From: Streptomyces sp. NBC_00554
GTDB lineage: Bacteria; Actinomycetota; Actinomycetes; Streptomycetales; Streptomycetaceae
NCBI RefSeq assembly: GCF_041431135.1
Contig: NZ_CP107799.1
Span: forward strand, 6,262,001-6,326,000
Direction: 5' to 3'
Length of the DNA: 64,000 nucleotides
In this document: one piece after another, positions 58,720-64,000 of the stretch
How positions within the stretch are numbered: the stretch's first letter is position 1
Layout of the letters: each line of letters begins with the position of its first letter
Made by a program: the position numbers and the translations under genes
Notes under the pieces: model-generated
Database searches by the model: none
The model's input: only the letters and a program-made list of their open reading frames with translations
What the model was told of the DNA's origin: nothing

Positions 58720-59462
58720 GGGAATTGACCCCGGAACAGACCCCGGAACAGACCTCAGAGGAAGCCGCGGAAGCCGTGGACATACGACTCGTGGTGCTCG
58801 ACATGGCCGGCACCACCGTCGCCGACGGCGGGCTCGTCGAGCGGGCATTCGCCACAGCCGCGCGGGAGTTGGGCGTCGAGCCGGACTCCGCCGACCACGC
58901 GGCGAAGCTCGACCACGTCCGCGCCACCATGGGCGAGTCCAAGATCTCCGTCTTCCGCCAGCTGTTCGGGGAGGAGGCGCTCGCCCAGCGGGCCAACTCC
59001 GCCTTCGAGAAGGCGTACGGGGAGCTCGTCGACGAGGGGCTCATCGCACCGATCGACGGGGCGCGCGAGGCGATCGAGGAACTCGCCGGGTCCGGGCGGA
59101 CGGTCGTGCTGACCACCGGATTCGCCCGGGTCACCCAGGACGCCATCCTCGACGCCCTGGGATGGCGGGAGTTGGTGCCGCTCACGCTGTGTCCCGCCGA
59201 CGCCGGAGGGCGCGGGCGGCCGTACCCCGACATGGTGCTCGAGGCGTTCCTGCGGACGCGGGCCGCGGAGGGCGTGCGGCAGGTCGCAGTCGTGGGCGAC
59301 ACCTCGTACGACATGCTCAGCGGCGTACGCGCCGGGGCCGGGGTCGTCGCCGGAGTGCTCACCGGGGCGCACGGGGGCGCGGCGCTGCGGGCGGCGGGGG
59401 CCACGGCCGTCCTCGGGTCCGTCGCCGAACTGCCCTCCCTGCTCGGGGGAGTCGGGTCATGA
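58713..59462 (+). CDS. phosphonatase-like HAD hydrolase
   Basis: A 249-residue HAD enzyme of the phosphonoacetaldehyde-hydrolase-like group. LVVLDMAGTTVADGGLVERAF is motif I (nucleophile Asp in DMAGT), TVVLTTGFAR motif II, and VAVVGDTSYDMLSGVRAGA motif IV. The PhnX-type lysine expected in the cap was not located with confidence, so it may use a related rather than identical substrate. It overlaps the FAD gene stop by seven bases at ATG 58713 (or four at GTG 58716), which shows coupling. The enzyme probably breaks the C-P bond of a phosphonoaldehyde. Confidence 0.85.
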   Translation: MVRELTPEQTPEQTSEEAAEAVDIRLVVLDMAGTTVADGGLVERAFATAARELGVEPDSADHAAKLDHVRATMGESKISVFRQLFGEEALAQRANSAFEKAYGELVDEGLIAPIDGAREAIEELAGSGRTVVLTTGFARVTQDAILDALGWRELVPLTLCPADAGGRGRPYPDMVLEAFLRTRAAEGVRQVAVVGDTSYDMLSGVRAGAGVVAGVLTGAHGGAALRAAGATAVLGSVAELPSLLGGVGS

Positions 59463-60511
59463 GCGGTGGCATCCGCTTCGAGAACGTGTCCGTCGCGTAC
59501 GGCGGGACCACCGTCCTCGACTCGCTCGACCTCACCGTCGAGCCCGGCGAGGTCATGGCGCTGCTCGGGCCCTCCGGGTCCGGGAAGACGACCGCGTTGC
59601 GTGCGGTCGCCGGGTTCGTGCGGCCTGTTTCCGGGCGGGTGTTCCTCGGCGGGCGTGACGTCACCGACGAGCCGCCGTACCGGCGGGGGATCGGGATGGT
59701 CGTGCAGCAGTACGCGCTGTTCCCGCACATGCGGGTCGCGGACAACGTGGCCTTCGGGCTGAAGGCGCAGAAGGTCGCCCGGGCCGAGATTCCCGCGCGG
59801 GTCGCCGACGCGCTGGAGATGACCGGGATGGGGGAGTTCGCGCGGCGGTATCCGCGTGAGCTGTCCGGGGGGCAGCAGCAACGGGTCGCTATCGCGCGGG
59901 CGTTGGCCGTACGGCCGGGGGTGCTGCTGCTCGATGAGCCGCTGTCCGCGCTGGACGCGCAGCTGCGGTCGGGGATGTTGGGGGAACTTGCCCGGCTGCA
60001 CCGGGAGTTGCCCGACGTTTCGATTCTGTACGTCACCCATGACCAGGTGGAGGCGTTGACCCTGGCGGATCGGATTGCCGTCATGGATCGGGCTCGGTTG
60101 AGGGACTGCGGTACGCCGCGTGAGCTGTACCGCAGTCCGCGTACGGAGTTCACGGCGTCGTTCGTGGGGAACGCCAACTTGCTTCCCGTGACCGTCGGTT
60201 CGGGTGTCGTCGCCTTTGCCGGTGCCGAGCTCAAGGTCGACACCGTTGACGCGGTGAGTGGGGCCTCGGCCACCCTCTGTGTACGGCCTCACCTTGTCGG
60301 GCTGGGGGCCGGGCCCAACCAGATCGTCGGGACCGTCAGTGAGGTTCAGTGGAGGGGGTCCACACATCGGCTGTACGTCGATGTGGGGGGCCACCGGGTG
60401 ATGGCGGACCTGCGTGAGCTGCGGGAGCCTCCGGCGTACGGGGACTCTGTGACGCTGCACTTCGCGCCGGAGGATGCGGTGTTGCTGTCTGCAGGGGTGG
60501 CCCATGGGTAG
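59459..60511 (+). CDS. phosphonate ABC transporter ATP-binding protein
   Basis: A 350-residue importer ATPase: GPSGSGKT (37-44), Q-loop VVQQYALF, signature LSGGQQQRVAIARAL, Walker B LLLDEPLSALD, switch VTHDQ. After residue about 240 a beta-rich TOBE-like region (LPVTVGSGVVAFAGAELKVDTV, GTVSEVQWRGSTHRLYV) indicates the CUT1/spermidine-like branch. It energises the permease pair downstream and imports 2-aminoethylphosphonate or a relative. It shares ATGA with the hydrolase stop, so it is translationally coupled. Confidence 0.93.
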   Translation: MSGGIRFENVSVAYGGTTVLDSLDLTVEPGEVMALLGPSGSGKTTALRAVAGFVRPVSGRVFLGGRDVTDEPPYRRGIGMVVQQYALFPHMRVADNVAFGLKAQKVARAEIPARVADALEMTGMGEFARRYPRELSGGQQQRVAIARALAVRPGVLLLDEPLSALDAQLRSGMLGELARLHRELPDVSILYVTHDQVEALTLADRIAVMDRARLRDCGTPRELYRSPRTEFTASFVGNANLLPVTVGSGVVAFAGAELKVDTVDAVSGASATLCVRPHLVGLGAGPNQIVGTVSEVQWRGSTHRLYVDVGGHRVMADLRELREPPAYGDSVTLHFAPEDAVLLSAGVAHG

Positions 60512-61583
60512 GTCCAGTGACCCTCCGATGGAAAGTGACCCGGCGCCGGTGGCTGTGCCCACCCGTTCCGCCCTGCGGAACGATTGCCCACAGCAGGACG
60601 AGCCGGCCGGGCCAGCCGGGCGGGACCAGCGGGCCAGCCGCGACCAGCGGGACGAGCAGGGCCAGCGGGACGGGCGGGCTCCGCAGGTCCTGCGGAGCCC
60701 GCGAGGCCTGCGGAGCCCGCGAGGCCCGCGGAGCCTGCGGGACCCGCAGGCCCTCCGGAACCGTTGGGGCCAGCCGTACCTCTGGGCCCTACCCCCCATC
60801 GCCACCCTCTCCCTCCTCTTCCTCTACCCCCTCGCCCTTGTCATCCAGCAGTCCCTCCACCCCGACACCGGCGGCACCTCCCTCCAGCCCTACGCCGATG
60901 TCTTTGCGTCGTCCTCCTTCCGGGAGGCGTTGTGGACCACCGTCTGGCTGGCCGTTGCCGCCACCGTCGGGTGTCTGGTCCTCGGATTCGTCCTCGCGCT
61001 GGTGATCGCGTTCGTGCCGTTTCCCGGCGGGAAGGCCGTTGCCAAGTTCATCGACGTGTTTCTGTCCTTCCCGTCCTTTCTGATCACGCTCGCCCTTCTC
61101 TTCATCTACGGCACGGTCGGGATGGCCAACGGGCTGTGGACGGACGCGACCGGGGCGGCCGACGGGCCGTTTCAGTTCCTCGCCACTCCCTGGGGGGTGC
61201 TGCTCGCCGAGATCACGTACTTCACGCCGTTCGTGATGCGTCCGCTGCTCGGGGCGTTCTCGCAGATGGACACCGCGCAGGTGGAGGTGGCGAGTTCGCT
61301 CGGTGCGCGGCCCGCTCGCATCGTCGGGCGGGTGATCCTTCCGGAGGTGGGGCCCGCGCTCGCGGCCGGCGGCAGCCTCGTACTCGTGCTGTGTCTGAAC
61401 GAGTTCGGGATCGTGCTGTTCACCGGGGCGAAGGGCGTCACGACGCTGCCGATGCTCGTCTACAGCAAGGCGATGCTCGAGTCGGACTACCCCGGCGCGT
61501 GTGTCGTGGCCGTCGTCAACGTCCTCATATCCGTGGGGCTCTACGGGATCTACCGGGTGGTGAGCCGTCGTGCTGGTGCATAG
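60504..61583 (+). CDS. 2-aminoethylphosphonate-type ABC permease with an N-terminal low-complexity extension
   Basis: A 359-residue inner-membrane permease. The last about 270 residues are a normal six-helix importer subunit (WALPPIATLSLLFLYPLALVIQQSL, VGCLVLGFVLALVIAF) with the EAA-loop (VASSLGARPARIVGRVILPEVGP). The first about 90 are an extra, basic, Arg/Asp/Gln/Pro-rich region with repeats (RDQRASRDQRDEQGQRDG, LRSPRGLRSPRGPRSLRD). ATG 60504 overlaps the ATPase gene by eight bases. Whether the extension is translated or the real start is downstream (near 60770) is unresolved. Confidence 0.85.
   Translation: MGRSSDPPMESDPAPVAVPTRSALRNDCPQQDEPAGPAGRDQRASRDQRDEQGQRDGRAPQVLRSPRGLRSPRGPRSLRDPQALRNRWGQPYLWALPPIATLSLLFLYPLALVIQQSLHPDTGGTSLQPYADVFASSSFREALWTTVWLAVAATVGCLVLGFVLALVIAFVPFPGGKAVAKFIDVFLSFPSFLITLALLFIYGTVGMANGLWTDATGAADGPFQFLATPWGVLLAEITYFTPFVMRPLLGAFSQMDTAQVEVASSLGARPARIVGRVILPEVGPALAAGGSLVLVLCLNEFGIVLFTGAKGVTTLPMLVYSKAMLESDYPGACVVAVVNVLISVGLYGIYRVVSRRAGA
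60597..60755 (+). repeat. short tandem repeats at the permease N-terminus
   Basis: GGGCCAGC/GGGACCAGCG-type and CTGCGGAGCCCGCGAGG units recur several times, the second type four to five times in a row at 60682-60740. They encode the odd Arg-rich extension. Slippage origin is likely. Confidence 0.75.
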
Positions 61584-62367
61584 CCGTGGAGGGAAGTGGG
61601 CCACGTGGGGGATGTTCTTCCTCCTCTTCCTGCCGCTCTTCGCGCTTCCGCTCCTCGTGATCCTCGCCGCGTCGTTCGCCACGAACTGGTCGAGCGTGCT
61701 GCCGTCCGAGTTCACGACCGGGCACTACTCCGCCGCCACTCGCGGTGAGTCCCTCCAGGCCCTCACCACCAGCCTGGTCACGGCCGTCACGGCGAGTCTG
61801 CTGGCGCTCGCCGTCGGGACCTGGGCCGCTCTCGCGGCGCACGCCCTGCCGAGGCGGGCGCGACGGGTGCTCGACGCGCTGTTCGTGCTGCCCGTCGCCG
61901 TGCCGTCCGTCGTCGTCGGGCTCGCGATCCTGGTCGCGTTCTCCAAGCCGCCGCTGCTGCTCAACGGCACTCGGTGGATCGTCATCCTGGCGCACGCCGT
62001 TCTTGTCACGGCGTTCGCCCATCAGTCGGTCTCGGCGGCGATCGTGCGCCTTGACCCGGCGTACGAACAGGCCGCCGCCTCCCTCGGCGCCCGGCCCTCG
62101 TACGTGCTGTGGCGGGTGCGGCTGCCGCTGCTGCTGCCCTCGCTGACAGCAGCGGCGGGGCTCTGCTTCGCCCTGTCCATGGGCGAGTTGAGCGCCACGA
62201 TGATGCTCTACCCGCCGGACTGGACCCCGCTGCCGGTCCAGATCTACGCGGCCACCGACCGCGGCGCCCTCTTCACCGGCTCCGCCCTCGCGGTCGTCCT
62301 CATGACCGCCACGCTGCTCGTCCTCTTCGCCGTCTCCCGGATCCGCACCAAAGCGACCTATCGCTGA
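61570..62367 (+). CDS. phosphonate ABC transporter permease
   Basis: A 265-residue second permease. Helices include WGMFFLLFLPLFALPLLVILAASF, ALTTSLVTAVTASLLALAVGTWAALAAHALP, LFVLPVAVPSVVVGLAILVAF and SALAVVLMTATLLVLFAV. The EAA loop is EQAAASLGARPSYVLWRVRLPLLLP. GTG 61570 overlaps the upstream permease by 14 bases. Fits a heterodimeric permease with the gene upstream. Confidence 0.9.
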   Translation: MLVHSRGGKWATWGMFFLLFLPLFALPLLVILAASFATNWSSVLPSEFTTGHYSAATRGESLQALTTSLVTAVTASLLALAVGTWAALAAHALPRRARRVLDALFVLPVAVPSVVVGLAILVAFSKPPLLLNGTRWIVILAHAVLVTAFAHQSVSAAIVRLDPAYEQAAASLGARPSYVLWRVRLPLLLPSLTAAAGLCFALSMGELSATMMLYPPDWTPLPVQIYAATDRGALFTGSALAVVLMTATLLVLFAVSRIRTKATYR

Positions 62368-62413
62368 CGCTCACCCATCAACTCACGACAATCTGTAGGG
62401 AGTTCACCTCGCC

Positions 62414-63496
62414 ATGCTCAAAAACACGCACCTCAAGCCGGTCACCGCCGTTCTCGGCGCTCTCACCCTCGCCGCCACCCTCACCGCCTGCGGCGGCGAC
62501 TCCGCCGCCTCCGACGAGAAGGTCGTCACCGTGTACAGCGCGGACGGCCTCAAGGGCGAGAACGGCGACGGCTGGTACGACCAGGTCTTCAAGGACTTCG
62601 AGAAGGAGACCGGGATCAAGGTCGAGTACGTCGAGGGCGGTTCGGGAGAGATGGTCCAGCGCGCCGTCCGGGAGAAGACGAACCCGCAGGCCGACGTGCT
62701 CGTGACGCTGCCCCCGTTCATCCAGCAGGCCGACGGCAAGGGGCTGCTCCAGACGTACGCGCCCAAGGGCTCCGACCAGGTCGACGGCGCCGACAAGGCC
62801 GCCGACGCCACCTGGACCTCCGTCGTCAACAACTACTTCGGCTTCGTCTACAACAAGAAGGAGCTGAGCCAGGCACCCACGACCTGGGACGAACTGCTCG
62901 ACGCCGAGTACAAGAACAAGCTCCAGTACTCGACGCCCGGCGTCGCCGGCGACGGAACCGCCGTACTCATCAAGGCGATCCACGACTTCGGCGGCAAGGA
63001 CGCGGCGCTGGAGTACCTGAAGAAGCTCCAGACGAACAACGTCGGGCCCTCCGCCTCCACGGGCAAGCTCGCACCCAAGGTCGACAAGGGCGAACTGCTC
63101 GTCGCGAACGGCGACGTCCAGATGAACTACGCGCAGTCCAAGTCCATGCCGAACCTGGCCATCTGGTTCCCGCGGGCCACCGGCACGGCAGCCTCGGACG
63201 CGGGAGAGCCGACCACCTTCGCGCTGCCGTACGCCGCCGGACTCGTCACCGGCGCCCCGCACACCGAGAACGGCAAGAAGCTCCTCGACTACATGCTGAC
63301 CGCGAAGGCGCAGCAGCAGGTCAGCGAGATCGGCGGCGGCTTCTCCGCGCGCAAGGACATCAAGGCCACCGACGCGAACGCCATCGCCCTCACCAAGCTG
63401 ATGGACGGCGTGGAGATCTTCGAACCGGACTGGACCGACATCGACAAGAACCTCACGTCGTACGTCGAGGACTGGAAGACCGCGACCGGCAGCTGA
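62414..63496 (+). CDS. 2-aminoethylphosphonate-type substrate-binding lipoprotein
   Basis: A 360-residue extracellular binding protein. A lipoprotein signal ends in LTAC (lipid-modified Cys26) followed by GGDSAASDEK. VVTVYSADGLKGENGDGWYDQVFKDFEKETGIKVEYVEGGSGEMVQRAV is the N-lobe, typical of iron-/phosphonate-type (extracellular family 1) proteins. It should capture the phosphonate and hand it to the permeases upstream. Start ATG 62414, 46 bases after the permease, with TAGGGAG in the gap. The specific ligand is inferred from the neighbours. Confidence 0.9.
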   Translation: MLKNTHLKPVTAVLGALTLAATLTACGGDSAASDEKVVTVYSADGLKGENGDGWYDQVFKDFEKETGIKVEYVEGGSGEMVQRAVREKTNPQADVLVTLPPFIQQADGKGLLQTYAPKGSDQVDGADKAADATWTSVVNNYFGFVYNKKELSQAPTTWDELLDAEYKNKLQYSTPGVAGDGTAVLIKAIHDFGGKDAALEYLKKLQTNNVGPSASTGKLAPKVDKGELLVANGDVQMNYAQSKSMPNLAIWFPRATGTAASDAGEPTTFALPYAAGLVTGAPHTENGKKLLDYMLTAKAQQQVSEIGGGFSARKDIKATDANAIALTKLMDGVEIFEPDWTDIDKNLTSYVEDWKTATGS

Positions 63497-63528
63497 TCGC
63501 GGACGATCGCTACCCTGGGGCTACGCAG

Positions 63529-63596
63529 CACCGCGCACGTCAAGCCACCGCGCACGTCAAGCACCGCGCAAGCGCACAAGCACGCGCACGTCAGGA
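63529..63596 (+). repeat. short direct repeats in the leader before the NagD-like gene
   Basis: CACCGCGCACGTCAAG occurs twice (63529-63544 and 63546-63561), followed by two degenerate copies before the ribosome site of the next gene. Too few and too short for CRISPR; probably slippage in a leader. Confidence 0.7.
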
Positions 63597-63605
63597 GACC
63601 CGCAC

Positions 63606-64000
63606 ATGTCAGAGCGCAAGCCCATCGAATCGTGGCTCACCGACATGGACGGTGTCCTCATCCACGAAGGTGTGCCGATCCCCGGCGCCGACGCCTTCAT
63701 CAAGAAGCTGCGGGAGTCCGGGAAGCCCTTCCTGGTGCTCACCAACAACTCGATCTACACCGCCCGTGACCTGCACGCCAGGCTCCAGCGCATGGGCCTG
63801 GACGTGCCGGTCGAGAACATCTGGACCTCCGCCCTGGCCGCGGCCAGGTTCCTGGAGGACCAGCGGCCGGGCGGCACGGCGTACGTCATCGGCGAGGCGG
63901 GCCTGACCACGGCGCTGCACGACATCGGGTACGTGCTGACGGACCACGAACCCGATTACGTGGTCCTCGGCGAGACCCGTACGTACTCCTTCGAGGCCAT
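63606..64000 (+). CDS. NagD-like HAD-IIA family hydrolase, 3' end outside window
   Basis: 131 N-terminal residues are visible. SWLTDMDGVLIHEGVPIPGADAFIKKLRESGKPFLVLTNNSIYTARDLHARLQRMGLDVPVENIWTSALAAARFL is the HAD-IIA pattern: DMDGVL (motif I) and LVLTNNS (motif II). The C2 cap follows (YVIGEAGL, YVLTDHEPDYVVLGETRTYSFEA). NagD-like enzymes dephosphorylate sugar and nucleotide phosphates. ATG 63606 has AGGAGA upstream. It runs off the right edge. Confidence 0.9.
   Translation, partial: MSERKPIESWLTDMDGVLIHEGVPIPGADAFIKKLRESGKPFLVLTNNSIYTARDLHARLQRMGLDVPVENIWTSALAAARFLEDQRPGGTAYVIGEAGLTTALHDIGYVLTDHEPDYVVLGETRTYSFEA

Noticed and set aside
63529..63596. CRISPR array
   Set aside because: Only two exact 16-base copies with one base between, then degenerate ones. 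No spacers of regular length and no cas genes.

Overview
The window is a very GC-rich actinomycete chromosome segment, almost certainly Streptomyces. The codon use, frequent GTG starts, SRA/ScoMcrA-type and XRE-DUF397 genes, DUF1707, DUF3618 and DUF6412 families, a class E sortase and a WXG-like Rhs protein all point there. I see about 57 intact or edge-truncated protein genes, two clear pseudogenes, one probable frameshifted gene, and no rRNA, tRNA or CRISPR array. Product names come from family features recognised by eye; nothing was searched.

Layout. 0-16 kb is core-like: a GroES-like gene cut by the left edge, DUF3618, a Bcp peroxiredoxin, a bifunctional penicillin-binding protein, a three-gene ABC-2 exporter operon, DUF1707, an SGNH hydrolase, DUF445, then small regulators and enzymes, and an Hsp20 gene with a good promoter. 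16-28 kb is mixed. It holds a putative rifamycin-resistance cassette: an inverted repeat matching the rifamycin-associated element (RAE), then a rifampin-type glycosyltransferase, then a HelR-like RNA polymerase ATPase. It also has a HAD gene, a frameshifted HEAT gene, DoxX, a stand-alone asparagine-synthetase domain and an aldo/keto reductase.

28-36.3 kb looks like an acquired island of lower GC. Two dead genes face each other (an XRE/TPR regulator tail and a doubly frameshifted HAD hydrolase). They are followed by an SRA reader fused to a PD-(D/E)XK-like domain with a damaged catalytic motif, a membrane/coiled-coil protein, the XRE / DUF397 / ATP-binding trio, and a 1046-residue PLD-helicase-DUF3427 protein. 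I read this as a candidate defence locus.

36.6-47.6 kb returns to ordinary genes: a SEC-C protein, a secreted GH30 galactanase-like enzyme, a class E sortase, MFS/HxlR, DUF6412-YidC, an FAH-family hydrolase, and a Gfo/Idh plus heme-degrading-like pair divergent from a ROK regulator. 47.7-53.5 kb holds a 1506-residue Rhs polymorphic toxin with no obvious immunity gene beside it, divergent from DUF6183. At 53.7 kb lies a secreted protein ending in LASTG, a likely sortase E substrate. 54.7-63.5 kb is a 2-aminoethylphosphonate-type locus: a GntR/UTRA regulator, an inserted NmrA/SnoaL/TetR module, then FAD oxidoreductase, phosphonatase-like hydrolase, ABC ATPase, two permeases and a binding lipoprotein, all overlapping or tightly spaced. 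The right edge cuts a NagD-like HAD gene.

Several local regulators have visible operator-like palindromes in their divergent promoters (MarR, HxlR, ROK, TetR), so much of the control logic can be read from the DNA.
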